64,000 nt of DNA from Ettlia oleoabundans (GCA_019693395.1 JAAMXP010002163.1:1-64000); one strand, 5' to 3'. Positions 34,847 to 48,003 are shown, numbered from the stretch's first letter. The notes: a model not told the origin generated them from the sequence alone. Numbers and translations are program-made.

Positions 34847-35656
34847 GCCGTGGCCTTGGCGGTCAGCAGTACTCGGCCTTTACAGCTGCCAGCAATGACC
34901 CGCAGTACTGCTAATGTATTGAATTGATGTTGTCCCTGCTATTTGAGAATTATGGCCCTCGATATGACTTGTATGCCACGCTCGGTTATGCATGTGTGCG
35001 CTTCTGATGTGATTATGACTGTACCTTCTGCCCAACCTTCCCACCAACTTGCAATGCCTGTCACTCATGCCCAGCACAGCGTGATACCTGTTTTCAAGTA
35101 CCCGCATTTTGCCACCTTGAAGCGCAAGGGTTTGGCACCTTGATACCTACCATGGTACCACGCATCCCTGTTCCCATGCTGCTGTTTGATGCGCTGCACT
35201 CTCATCATTGAAATTTAGCTGTCCCCGTTTGTTTGTAAATGCGCAAGTATTCCCACTGCGCAACTATTCCCGCATTAGTCAGGTGGCTGTTCGCCTGCGG
35301 AACATTGCTTCTGCAGGCTCTAATTTCATATGCTGCGCAAGGTAAGCTAAGGGCTTGTGATGCTGGAGAACGTGTCACAGCTCCACTAGAGGCTCTAATG
35401 TTGCCAGTCTAGTCTAGAGGTCATGCTGTGCGGCTGAGCGCCGGCGCCGCCAGCGAAGCGACACCACGCATGTTCATGGCCTGCAGCTTCCTGCTCCAAT
35501 CCATGTTTTGCGGCAAGTGTTCCAATCGTTCGAAAAGTATTCTCCGTGTGTGGCACCCCCCGTGCTTGGGCACCCTGGCTGGGTGCAGCCCCACTCGTGA
35601 GCGGCTTGGGAGGGATCACTCATAGCCGCTGGTTTCAACTGAGAACTATTGGCGCG
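34847..35656. other. Intergenic upstream of the VEN4-like gene
   Basis: AT-richer sequence with a TGTAA at 35234-35238 that could serve the small gene before it. No coding signal is recognised. Confidence 0.45.
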
Positions 35657-38600
35657 ATGCAGAGGAATCGGGAGGCCAAGATTTGGCGTGACAATGCTGT
35701 TGTCGGTAAGGCCCAAGGACAGCGGTGCAGCCGCCTCATTGTTATTAGACATCTGAACCTTTCCCGGTATGCTTCCCAAACAGCCGACCCATGCTAAGGC
35801 AAGCCGGCCGCCCACCTGGCAGCGGCGACCTGGTGCTGCTCACAGCTCAGCCAACGCACCAAACACTTCTTGCTATGCAGGCGCATTTGCACGTCTCAGC
35901 GCTATCGCGGTGTCCATAATTGACACCCCAATCTTCCAGCGCTTGCGCTACCTAATGCAGCTGGGCATGACAGGTGCGTGCTTTACAGTGCGGACGCAGC
36001 AGCCTGCTGTGAGGCTTCCATTCTTTCCAGCCCAACCCCAGCTTGCTCGATGCACCACCCACGCCTGTACAGCTCCTTGTTTTGTGACCTCAACATGCCC
36101 GCCTTCCTGCCTACCCTGTTTCACGTGCTTGTTTGCCTCCCTCGCTCTGCATTTGCACATGCAGCCTACATTTACCCTGGTGCCACCCACACCCGCTTTG
36201 CACATTCCTTGGGAGTAGCACACCGAGCCAAGGTGATACCTTCTGGAAAGTCCTAGCGCAATGCTGCTGTGTGCTGTGTTGCTGTGCCTGCTCGTATCGC
36301 GGCCCTGATTATGCGCTATTGGAGGCTGTGGGCAGAAGTTAAGATTGTTGACTTGTATTTAGCGCACCTGCACACTCCTTTCCGCATCATGGATCTGTTC
36401 TGCTGCGCAGGAGTTTGCTCAGAAACTCAAATCAAAGCAGCCTGAGCTGCAGCTGTCAGATTCCGACTTGGTGGTTCTAGAGATTGCAGGCGAGACAGCA
36501 CGGACTGCAACGTGCGCTGTGGTGCATGATGGTGTTGATTGGCAGCGGCAAACGGGAGGCTGACATGCTTCCACCTCTCGCCTCAAGTTAGCTTAGTTTC
36601 CAGCTTCCTTTTGGGTTACAAAGGGGTGAAGGTCATGCTGTCATGCAGGTCTTTGTCACGATTTGGGGCACGGCCCCTTCTCTCATAGCTTTGAAAGTGG
36701 GCTGGTGCCGAAGCTGCTGCCTTCTGAGGAGCGTTGGTGAGCACGGTCGCAAGTTGTCTGTGCATCCAAATACTTTGAAGCCTTGCCTCACTGTTGCCTG
36801 CCTGTCCATTTGGGAGATTCGGAGCCCTTTTGGGCGGATGGCTGTGGACTGGGCCTGGAAACCAGAAAAGGCCTGCTTTGCGGGTGGAAGCATACGTTGC
36901 AGCATGGCCTTGGCGCTGGCGCTGCCCTCTGCCTCTGCTGGACTTTGACACACGTTGCTTGGTCCACTTAACTATTCCGTAGGGAGCATGAGCACATGTC
37001 ATGTATATTGTTTAATTACATCTGTCGCACATACCACGTTGATTTGTCATCGGACGAGCAGCAGCGGGTGAAGGATTTGATCATAGGAGATCGAGGCACA
37101 GCAAAGGTGGCCATGCATACTGCCCTGAGCATATCTTGCCGGTGCCATGCAGTCCTGCGCTATTATTGATGACGGCAGCACCATGCTGTCCTGCACTTTA
37201 TGGTTGGACTGGGAATAGTGATGTTGGATTGTTCTGCCGCATGGCGCACTGCTGTTGAAGTCTGGCAGCGCCTCACACCCATTGCTGCAGGCTGACTGGT
37301 CCGGTCGCGAGTGGCTGTTTGATATCGTTGCCAACAAGCGCAATGGTGGGTAGGCCTGGGAGCTTGGCTGCCTAATACCCTGTTGTCTTCTGTCCTGCAG
37401 CACTGGGATGGGCTGCCTTTACTGTTTGCACAAATCCACTGTTGATTGTCCCCCACATGCCCCGTCTATGTGATGACATCCCAACATAAGTATATCTACG
37501 TTGCTCCTTGTCTGCCATGTTGTTACCCACTCTACCCATCCCGCATTCACCCCTCAACCATGATCAAGTGGGGTGAATCGTAGCATTCCACGCGTCACAA
37601 CATCACCCTGACAATTGATCCGGTAAGGGTGCAGGACTTGATGTCGACAAGTTTGACTACCTCCGCCGAGATGCTTTGGCCTGCGGCGAGCTCACAACCT
37701 CCGACTTCAGCGTGCTGCTAGAAAACATGAAGGTGTGCAGCGTCTGAACTCCATTGCCCTGTATTTACTCCTGTTGGAGAAAAGTAAGGAGTGGGCCGGG
37801 CGGATAGCTGGGTGGGCGTTGACTTCCTCATCGACGTCCCGCCATCCGGGAGGAGTGTTTGGCACCGCTTGTGTAATCGAGGATTTGTAAACATCGTGCT
37901 CACAAACTACCATTCGGCAACTGCCAGCATTGGGCTCTATCCCTCTGCGCTGCTGCTTGCCCGCTGGTTGCTTGTGAATCAGACTCGGACGCAAACCCAC
38001 ACCCACGCCAGTAAAGGCCACCCTTCCCCGCTCTGCAGGTGATCCAAGGCGAAGTGTGTTACCGCGCCAACATGCGCACCGTGGTGAATGAGGTGTACTC
38101 CTCACGGGCCAAGATGCACCAGTGGGTGTACACGCATGCTGTTGCCAAGGCAGGTAGGTACAGCGTATGCAGATTGCTCTTTCTTCTGCTTTGAACTGAG
38201 TGGCTGGCTAGGCTTCAGTGCCATTGTTGGACTGAGGCTCCCCAGGGAATGATTTGGAAGCATGAGTTTAGCCACCAGAAGCTGTGGCAGAAAAGGGTTA
38301 TCTTGCAACACCCCTAATGAGAGGGTTGTGTTTCACCCGCTTTACCTCTGTTTTCTGCGCAGTTGAGTACATGATCATCGATGCGTTGCTGCACGTGGCC
38401 GATGAGATACGTGTCCTAGGTGGGCAGCCATGCTGCTGTTGATGCCGGTCTCTGCGGGCAGCCTTGTGCGATGGTTCTGCCGTGGGTTGCAGCATGTAAC
38501 CGTGCGCACGTGCAGGGATGTGCGGGGTATGTTCGAACATCCTGTACCATTTTCAAGGTTTTAGAACAAGCAATGCAACTGCTGCCGCGAGCCAGGGTTT

Positions 38601-41035
38601 ATCCCCCTGGTTTGAGCATCTGTTCATGCTGCACTTGCCTTTGTGCTATGCATGCTGAGCATGCTGATAATTGCGGCACACGCTGTGGGCTGTGCAGATG
38701 CGCTGCGGGACCCAGAGCGTTTTGCTCTCCTGGACGACACCATCGTGCGGGATATTGAGCGCTCAACAAGCCAGGTGAGGAGGGTCGCAAGCCAGCAGCA
38801 GATCCAAGGTTGGTTTGCATTTGCAACATCTGCAGTCTGAACCCTGTTTGTTGCCCACAACCTGTCCGCGAAGATCCCAGTGCCCTTCGCTTGTATGAAC
38901 GGGGTGCAGGTGAATGGTTTTGAGATACACTATTATCCGCTGTCAGTGTCTCATTCTATGTATATTCGTGCTTTCCTGGCATGCAGACCCCCGGCATGAA
39001 GAAAGCGCAAGAGCTGCTGCGCAGGCTGCGGCACAGGGACATCTACAAGGTGCTGCTGGCCAGCTGCTGCCAGCCGATGAATGCTATGACCTATCTTGAT
39101 TTTGTTGCGCAATAAATTTTCGTATGTTTTGCGTGCCTATTAAGCACGTGACGAGCGGATGGCTAGCTGAGCGGGTGGATGGGCAAAGCAGCACTGAGAA
39201 ATTGCTGCTGGCATACAGCAGTAAGCCTATGCAAGCTTCACTGCGTCTCATGCCCCTGTCTCCTTTGCATGTACCACATGCTTGCAGCACTGCGGCAGCG
39301 TGGACATCCCTCAGGTGTGTTCCTGCTGGATGGGTGCAAACTGTGCAATTTGTTCAGCCCTGCTTGTTTGCTACCTGCTTTGTTACCCTGATTGGGACAG
39401 TACATCAAATGCTGTGGCAACAGCTGGAGGTGGCCGGGACTGTGCGGCTCATTACACACCTGGTTTATAGCCTTTAGTTATACCAGCAGTGCTATGCTGG
39501 CTGGCACATGTTCTGTCACAAGGGTCATTGGTGGTGTGGTGCAGGATCGGGTGCTGTCGATTGGCAAGGTGCGGGACGCAGACATTCTGCGGCATCAGGT
39601 GGGGCACGCTAGGTCAAGGGGTGCCACCAGCAAATGCCTTTATGGTTTCTCCCACGCTGCTGGGATGCACCACCCGGCTGCCACACACTTTGCAATTCAC
39701 CGGCCTGGCCCCCTGCCTTGTAGGATCCTGACTGCACCCCCCAGCTGTTGCCAACAGACATCAGGGTGCAAAATCTGAAGATCGATTACACACAAGGGCA
39801 CGAAAACCCCCTGCAGAACGTGGTGAGGCATCAGCGCATGCTCATTTAGTGTGGTATCATGACTACTGACAATGCCACCCACCGGTTGCTTGAACGGCAG
39901 GATGCAGCGCCGTTCAACGCAATATCAACCCCTTCTCTTACAATGTCATCAATCCTAACTCTACATTTGTAAGGCGTATTGTTGTGCAGGGATTTTATGT
40001 GAATGACCATGATGACGAATGCTTTCACTCCACGGATAACCCCTTTGCACCGGGTACTTTCATCACCCGCCAGGTCGGCATGCCTTGCTCAGCGGGCTGG
40101 AGGCTGTGCCAGCTGGTTTAGCTTAATCCAAAGCTAACCTGTGTAGTGACGATGCGGACGGGCGTTCTGAGCTCTCAACTCTTATGAAAGCTTGTTTGCG
40201 TAGCAGTGCACCTACCTGGCTGCCTTGCCCCTGCAGGTCCGTGTTTACCTGGTGCGGCTGTGTGACAGCCCAGAGGAGAAGCAGCGGTACCTCTCTGCGG
40301 TACAGGTGAGCTCCGCGCATGGCACAGGAGTGGCTGCAAAGAAAGAAACAGAGGACGACAGTCTTTTCCTCTTGGGCATGGGTTGAAAAGCAGAGCGGAG
40401 GTCAACCACAGAGGCTGGAGGAGGATGCCTCTTGCTGGCTGCTGGTGGCGAGCTGTCACTGCGCATCGAGTCATCCCAGTTGCAGTAATCCATCCGCTGA
40501 TGCTTGCCTGCTCTCTTGTGCTTCTTATCCTGCAGGCAGCTTTTGGCAACTGGTGCAGGCATGTGCTGCAAGCCAAGCCCATCATGAGCCCCCAGAAATC
40601 CACACTCACTGCTTCAGGTAGCCTGTTAGGAGGCATTGCTGACTTGCTCATTGCTCAGCGTACTCCATGATCCCGCTGGTTGATCCATCCTGTCACATGT
40701 TCAATCCTTGCCTTCTGCTTGACTCCCACGCAGCCCGCAAGCGGCAGCGCCCCAGCAGCAGCAGCCAGCAGGGCACAACCGCAGCAGACAGCCGTCCCCC
40801 TTCTACCGCTGAAATTACAGGCGGCGCAGAGGCTGTGGGCATTGCAGGTGGCTTGGAAGTATATTTTTATGATGAAGTGGCTGCCGGGTCACAGGGAGAT
40901 GCAGCGTTGGACGAGGAAGGCGAGCCCATTGGATGCAGCCAGACAGCCCCACAAGGCAAAGAGCAATCGGATGCTCCTACCGAGCCTGCAGCCAAAAAAT
41001 GCCTGAGTTACGTGGACGGCAAAGGTGCCTCATAG
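35657..41035 (+). CDS. VEN4: VEN4/SAMHD1-like HD-domain deoxynucleotide triphosphohydrolase
   Basis: Nineteen exons close in frame to 560 aa, from 35657-35705, 35881-35973, 36165-36232, 36411-36489, 36649-36736 and 36983-37106 through to 40734-41035. The opening matches SAMHD1/VEN4 ([35 protein letters not shown]). Metal-binding residues are visible: His in THTRFAHS, the HD pair in [12 protein letters not shown], and Asp in the [19 protein letters not shown] segment. Next come [14 protein letters not shown] and the C-terminal lobe ([30 protein letters not shown]). SAMHD1 hydrolyses dNTPs to nucleosides and triphosphate; plant VEN4 affects dNTP balance and chloroplast development. The ~100-residue last exon opens with a basic ARKRQRP and is Ser/Gln-rich and acidic, so a nuclear localisation signal and a disordered tail are likely. 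Intron 4 is GC-AG (donor 36490). An upstream in-frame ATG exists at 35546. Confidence 0.92.
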
Positions 41036-41344
41036 CCACCAGTTCTTGTGCAGCCTTACATGTTCGGTTTTGTATGACACTGTTCGACTGGTAACACAAA
41101 ATATGTATAATTTCATTCTGATTTCCTCATGCCTGCCAATTTGCATCCTCCACATTGCAACACACGCCAGCAAACCAGCCTTCCTGTTGCACTGCCGTCG
41201 GGTTCTGTGGTAACAGACTGGCTGCTGGAATGGCGGCGACTGCCAGTACCCCAGTGCAGATTACCACGTAATATAACGCAGTAACGCAGTAACGGTAAGG
41301 TAACGCAGCGCTGCTGTGGCATTGTAGTACTGGCCTGCAGCTGC
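41036..41344. other. Short convergent 3' region
   Basis: Only 309 bases separate the VEN4-like stop (+) from the PDC stop (-), so the two transcripts' 3' ends probably overlap or abut. TTACA at 41056-41060 is a TGTAA on the minus strand and could be the PDC poly(A) signal. Confidence 0.5.
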
Positions 41345-44300
41345 TTAGCATGGGTTAGGTGGGCGGCTGTTGGCTGCAGCCACGCGCGAGCCCCACTCCA
41401 GCAACTCCTTGGAGCAGTCGTCCCTGCACGCAGTCCAGAAAGAAAGTAGGTAAGGCTTAAAGCGCAGTGACTCGCTAGGTGTGCCACCTACCACACATGA
41501 AGCCTTGTGCGGCACAGTGTGACAAGGAAGGGCAGCCAGTACTAGTGATGCAGATGGGTGGCCATTAGGCTGCAGCAACACCATGCACGAGATTACAACC
41601 AAGAAGATTCTAATGCCCGCCACTGACTCTCTTGTTTACATGTAAGCTGCTCACCTGTGGATGATGCATTCAATGAAGCACAGCTTGTCCTTTGCCTCCC
41701 CCTGGACCACCTTCAACGCCTCCTCCAGCTCAGCCTCAGTCCGTACCTGCACCGCAAGCATGGATGGGTGTGGGTGGTGGGGTGGGTGTGGTTGGCGTGC
41801 GTGCGTGCGTGCGTGCGTGGGGGGTGGGGGGTGGGGGGGCGGTGGGGGGGTGGGGCGGGAGCACGGCTCCCACGCGCATGCTGTACAATGATCGCTGATA
41901 TCAATGAGCCTCAGCTTGCGAAGCACCGCTGCCTGTTGTTTGCTCGTCACCCTGCCAGCAGCAGCCATGCACACTGACGCCGACATGTCGCGTCTGCCAG
42001 CTCACCCGTGTGGCAAACAGCTCCGCCTCTCCGTTGTGTCGCATGGCCTCGACCAGCTTCACGTAGTCCCACACCTGGATGGAGAGATGGAGATGGGAAT
42101 GATACGACAAAGATTGGGCTTGAAGAGGGGAATGTCATAGCCTGTCCATTTCCAGCGTTCATGATGCACCCGGTGGGTCGTATGAGAAGCGGGAGGCCCA
42201 GGCACCATATCTAAATTACGCCGTTCCCCACTTAAAATGCATGTCATGTTTAACATCTGCCCAACCACAAAGGAACTTGCAACACAGACACAGAGGGTCA
42301 GTCCACACCTGGATGTCGTTGTAGCCGTAGGGTCCGTCATGGATCTCCACCTGCAGCAAACAGGAACAGAAGCGGTGTACACATGTGCCACACATGTGCA
42401 TGGCGGATCAGGATTGGGGCAGAAGAAGCGGCTCAAGCAAGGCAGAGTCATAGACTGAAAGCCTGGGAGTCTGCAGAATAAACCGAGCAGGGCTGCTCGC
42501 TGGCCTGACAACAGCCCCCAGCGTCAGCGTTTGCAAGACGCTTGCATACGCGATGGCTGCTCAAGTCGCCCCAGTTGCTGCCCCAGTGGCATTTGGTGCG
42601 GCAGGGGAGGTAGCAGCAGTACATACGGTCACCTCGATTGTGTACCTGCAAGCAGGCACACCGGTAGGCGATTTCAAACAAGCCTTTCGATGAGGTCCAC
42701 CCACGGCGCAGCCATGGATGTGCAAACTCAAAGCTATGAATCTGCTGGTGCAGGTGTCTGATGCACCCATGAATGGCTGCACATGGACGCATGCATGCGC
42801 GCCAAATGCCCAGCTATGGTGCAGCAGCTGACCCAAGTGGGCTGCCCACCACCATACACTTGAAAGCGTGAGGTTTGAGATTTCCTCACCCCTTGTTGTT
42901 GATGAGGAAGATGATGGGGTTTGTGCTGTACCTCATCATCGTTGACACCTCCTGCACAGCATGCCCCAGCACAGCAGGCTCAGCAGGCCGCCTAGCAGGC
43001 CACACGTGCTGGTCGTGATGTGTGCAAGCCTCATGCTGGGTGTGCACAGCCGTGCAAAGTGGGCTAATGCTTGAATTAGCACACCCAAAGTGCACAGGAG
43101 CTGCAAGGCAGCCTCAAAGTTTGATCAGTACGCCCGATCTGCACATTGGGCTGTCACGCAAAGCGAGCCCACGGCCTGATCAGCACACCCCCTCTGCACG
43201 GCCAGCTGAAGTGCCAAGTGGGTTCTTGATCGCCTCAGCGCACTTGCCTGTGCAGTCATTTGGAAGCTGCCATCTCCAATGCAGGAGATCACGCGGCGCC
43301 CCTCATCCTTGCTCCCTAGAGCCAGCCCCAAGGTGGCCCCCACGCTCCAGCCGATGCTGCCATACAGCTGTGACCACTCATACCTGCATGGACGCAGGGT
43401 TGGAATGCACGGCAGTGATTGAAGCACTACCAACAGCTCAAACCGGAGCTGCAGCTGACATGTGCTGACCGGTCGTATCTGGCCTAAACGTGCTGTGCTA
43501 AGTGCTGACAAGATGTGCATCCGAAGCTGCTGGAAAAGCAGTTGCATCCTGCCCACAGCGACCCATGCACAGTAGAGGCAAGATCAGCAGCCAACATGCG
43601 TGCTGAGACGTCTCTGGGCAGCTGCTGACTGGATGATTAACTGGTTGGAGCTACTGGATAAGCATACAACTTCAAAAGTGGGGCTTGCCCGACTGAGGCC
43701 AGCCTAAGCTGCCACCCTCTGCTTCACCTTGATACAGGAATTGCTGGCAAGCATCATAATGCTGATAGCAGACCATACAGCGGTGAAACTCACTGGCATC
43801 CATCCGGCAGCTTCAATTTTTGGCAGTTGAAGATGGAGTCGCCCGTCTCTGCCAGCAGGGTAGTGCTGGGTTGCAACAGTCCCTGGATGTGCTTGAAGAG
43901 GTACTGCACAAACAAGAGCAGGGCAAGGGTGAGCCTGCTGTTTGGGTGGCCCAAGTCAGCAGTGATGAGGGCAAAGAGAGAGCAGACAGCCGAGGTTGAC
44001 AAGGGACAAAAAGCGTCGCAGTGCTGGGCTCTTCCGAAAAAGCAATAAGAGTGCGCAACCAATTCATACAAAGCCCAGTTTTAACAACTGGGCGCAGCGT
44101 ATGCAATGCACACATCAGAGCTGTACCGGCAACCTCACCTTGGTCTGCAGGGGTGAGCCTTCGGGCGAGGGTGGCAGCTCAGGTGCTGGGGTGTAGAGGC
44201 GGTGGAAGATGTCTAGGCTGTTGCTGTTGCGCTTGATCCGCTTGGCCAAGGCGCTCAAGAAGTCATCCATCCGCACGCAGCCAAACACCTGCAGCAGGGG

Positions 44301-47300
44301 AACAATGTCAGGGCGGCTGCGGCTGCTGGAATAAAGTTGCGGCTGCGGCTTGCAGTAAGCTGCCAACATTCAGTGAGCAACTGTGGCGGATAGCATCAGA
44401 CATCTCTGCTGCAGAGTATGACGCATGCAAGCACGCCTGACCTGGCCGCCCTTGCCCGCGGCGATGGTAACGCGATACTGATCCACTCGCACCATCAGAG
44501 CATCTGCGAGTGGCAGGTTCAGTGAGATGGTCAGCGGCATCGGTCTCTGAAAAACCAGAACCGGGAGCCTCCTGGTAGTGCTTTTAGGTTACGAAATGGA
44601 GCATGAAGCCATGAAGCAGGGGGATCAGACTTGATGTAGCCTGGGTAGGCATCGCAGTGCAGCCTGCACATGGCATCAGTCATCAGGCTGCTCTCCATAA
44701 TTCATGAATGAAATTTCCCGTGCCGCCAGCTGCTGCCGCCTACACCTACTCAGGCATGGTGCCGTGTCAGCCAGCGAGGGGCGCAGCAGCGCGTTAGGGT
44801 CGCTTTTTGTTGCCCTCCTTATGCGCAAGGATTGATCATTCTTGCTTCCGTTTTCAGTCGAGTGCCACCTTGCCTACCTGAGAGCCCCCATGTGTAGCCA
44901 ACGCTGGCATAGTCGGAGATGATGGGCCCAGCGATGAGGTAGGCGTCAGCCGACTCAACCACCTCGGCCACGTTGGGGGCAGAGATCTGCAAGAAAAGAA
45001 CAGGAGCAAACAAGCAGGAATTAAAGGCTACGTTGATGACAGTAAATGCTGACGTCAGCAGAGGAATGGTCACCCTAGCAAGAGCTGGAGAGGCCCCACC
45101 CCTTGCTGGCCAACAAGTCTGCGAGCCCCTAGCAAAGCTATTATTGCATCCAGCGCCAAGCCGCCAACTGCTGCCAGGCTGCACTGCATGCTTTCCAAGC
45201 ATACACGTGTACAGTAAGAAAGGATGGTCGCTGGGCTGAGAGGTAAGCACGACCACTGGCAGCTGTGGAACCAGGCTCACCTGTCCCCAGTACCTGCAAG
45301 CCACGGGAAGCCATATTGGAAAAGTCAATGGGGGTATGGTTGGAAGGAAGCCACACAGTCTGTTTTGCATGTCACAGCAGGATGCTATTAGCAACAGTCA
45401 ATGCCACAAACAGTTGCGATCAAAACGCCTAAAGCAGTACAGGCATCGGAACTGGTAGCCGCTGCTGTGCTTACGTGCCCATGTACTGCGAGTGGCTCTC
45501 GGGAACTAGACTCTTGGCAGCTGCAGGGCACCATGCTCCATCATTAGCAACGTTTGCCAAGCAACATGGGGCCCTGTACTCAGCACATATGTATGCTGTA
45601 GCAACGGCAGTACACCAGCCAGAGGCACCCGCCACAGGCACCAGCAGGGGCTCAGTTCATGGAATGGCCTGCCTATTCACACTAACTCAATACAAACGTG
45701 AGCATGCTCTACATAACACTCAATATGTTCACCCACCGCGTCAGCACACCTACCTGCCATGTTGGCAAAGGCGTAGCCGCTAGCGTCAACGAATTCCATG
45801 AACTGCCGGCTGGCCTTGGCGCTGCACACCAACGGATGGAAGAACAAGCATGGCCGCATGCATAGGAGCTGTTGCTAACCTAGCCAACACTTGCCACAGA
45901 AGGTTTGAGCTGTCCTTGCAGACTAACAAAAGCGCCTCTGGGCAGATGTGGCGTGGTCAGTACATGTATACATGTCATGCACCATCATGCCAGCTGTCTC
46001 ACATGCGCAGCTGGGAGCCAGCCAGCGCCACTGGCTTGGCCTTGCTCTCCAGGAAGGAAGCAGCAGCCTCCACAGCCGCCTCAAGGCTGCGCTTGTTGGA
46101 GGCCTTGGCAGAGAGGGCATACGGGATGGGGCTGCTGTCAAAGGAAGGATGGTGCAATCCTGCAGGCCCGCAAACAGGCCAACTGGAGACTGGTTATTCG
46201 CAAAGTAGCAGCAAAAGTGCCAGCCTAAGCCAGCAGAGGCTTGCCTCCCAGGAGTGCAGGCATGATGGTCAGCAAGCCAGCCACCTGTCTGTCCAGGTGG
46301 GTGGCGGTGGCTAGCTGTCTGTGCTGGCAGCTGCCCACATGCACACTGGGGCTGACGGCAACTCGCCTGCCAGGTTGCAGCAGACACAGATGTAGACCGG
46401 CTTAGAATTCATTAGGGCAGCGGAGATGGCCTTGTCAATCTCCTCATTTGCATCCTCTAGGCTGTGGATCACCACCTGTTGACCAGGCACAAAACTCCGG
46501 CAGCAAATAAGATGTCGGGCAACACAAAGATCAGCCAGGAGTGCAGCTGGTTGGATATGCCTCAAGATAAGAACCAAGTCACTAACTGGGAAGGGCATGA
46601 CCAAGGCTTTCCTGCCAGCTATGCACCCAAAGCATGCTCCAACCTCGCTTGAGGCTTGCCGTGGGCCGTCACGGGGTCTAAGTAAACTCACAACAACGAC
46701 GCTTCTCACCTGCTCACACGTCACTTGTTTGAAAGCCTCCATTTCTTGCATGAAGTCAAACTTTCTACCTGCGAGTGTGCATGTTGAGTAAGCACAGACC
46801 GACAGGGAAATGAGGGGAGAAAACATGTTTTCTAGACAAAGCTGTCCTCCAGGCACTGGCACTGGCACTGCCAAATGAACGATGTAGATGGGATGCTGGT
46901 AATGTGTGTATCTTGATAGCAGCTGCGTTCTCCAAACAAAGGAACAAGCACAATATCAGCCTGCCCTCACCCAAGGTGTGGTGGATCAGGCGGTTGGAGG
47001 CGAAATCATTTGTGTTTGGGCCGCCAGTGATGCAGATGACAGGCAGGTTCTCTGCATACGCTCCAGCTATTGCGTTGATGATGGATAGGCCGCCCACCTG
47101 CACTTCAAGCATGGTAAAAAAGTTGGCAGGCGAGGCAACTACCCTAAGCGCAAAAGTGCGTGGCTGGTCCGACAGTCTCCTGCCACTCAGCCAAAACTCC
47201 CGGATTTTGGACAATCGGGTAGAGGCCACCGCCCGGCAAACAGGCACCCGCTGCATGCGCAGGTGCTCACCGTGAATGTGACGACAGCACAACCAACCCC

Positions 47301-48003
47301 CCGCGCGCGAGCCATTCCATCAGCGGCGTAGCCTGCAAAAGAAGCAAAGTTCTAAGCAGCAGTTGGCTTGTAAATGCAGGAGAAGAAAGTTTGGGAATGT
47401 GCAGCTAAAATGTTTTGGAGCAGCAGGCAACGTCCTGTCCTGCCAATGACGCTCCACAGACAGGCAGGGCAGCTCGCCTGCATTGAGCTCGTTGCAGCAC
47501 CATTTGCCGCTCAGTCCCGTTCCCTTTTCGAGCTCATCCAACAGCTGCAAATGAAAGACTTTGCAGGAGGGTAAGTCAGATTGAAGGCCCTGGTGAGGGC
47601 AACTGCCTGTGCATGCTCGTCAGCTGCTGGCATAGTTGTCCGCTGCTAAGACCACCAGCTGCTGCCCAACGGCAACCCCGTCAGACAGTTGACAGCTCTG
47701 CCATCAAGCCTGCTCAAATGCCCTTCCAGTGTGCGTGCAACTACGACCCCGGATCCAGTGATCTACGCCTTCCCGGCAAACTGCTGCGCACAACAGCTGG
47801 GCTGGCATCACTGGCGGCGCCAACCAGGCAGCTCCCAGGCAGCTTCCGCCATAGCGCAGCCAGGCAAAGACGCTCACAGTGAGGTTATAATCGCCAGGGA
47901 CACCAAAGAAGTTCGTGCAGCCAATCTGGACGAGGCGGGTGGCTAAGTGCTGGCCTAGGCTGCGCGGCGCGCAACCAGACCCTGGTCCCGCTGTAGACGC
48001 CAT
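41345..48003 (-). CDS. PDC: Pyruvate decarboxylase
   Basis: Twenty-one exons close in frame to 580 aa, from 48003-47878, 47544-47478, 47332-47271 and 47097-46971 down to 42074-42006, 41746-41655 and 41423-41345. It is a thiamine-diphosphate enzyme converting pyruvate to acetaldehyde and CO2 in fermentation. The N-terminal domain has GVPGDYNLT and the cofactor-activating Glu in CNELNAGYAADG. The middle domain carries [20 protein letters not shown]. The C-terminal domain has the TDP motif [10 protein letters not shown]...FLINNKG and the PDC-specific [12 protein letters not shown]. Length matches plant and yeast PDC (560-610). No targeting peptide is obvious, so it is probably cytosolic. Two exons are only 13 bases long (45293-45281 and 42645-42633); both are required for the frame and conserved motif. 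Introns after exons 2 and 15 have GC donors (47477, 43247). The exon 6/7 junction (46357/46134) is the least certain. Confidence 0.95.
41761..41861 (+). repeat. G-rich simple repeat with GCGT units in an intron
   Basis: A run of TGGG/GGTG units, five to six GCGT copies (about 41796-41818) and then G blocks of 4-7 separated by single bases. It lies within the PDC intron 42005-41747, so on the transcribed (minus) sense it is C-rich, and the plus strand could form G-quadruplexes. Confidence 0.85.

Noticed and set aside
38880..38909. An additional VEN4-like exon after GCGAAG at 38877
   Set aside because: It can be read in frame, but including it inserts residues where homologues have none; joining 38774 to 38987 fits the family better.
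46347..46475. PDC exon 6 ending at a GC donor (46366) or at CCA|GTGTGC (46346)
   Set aside because: Neither gives a phase that fits the next exon's [11 protein letters not shown] reading. A GTCAGC donor after 46357 does, so this intron is not counted among the GC-AG cases.
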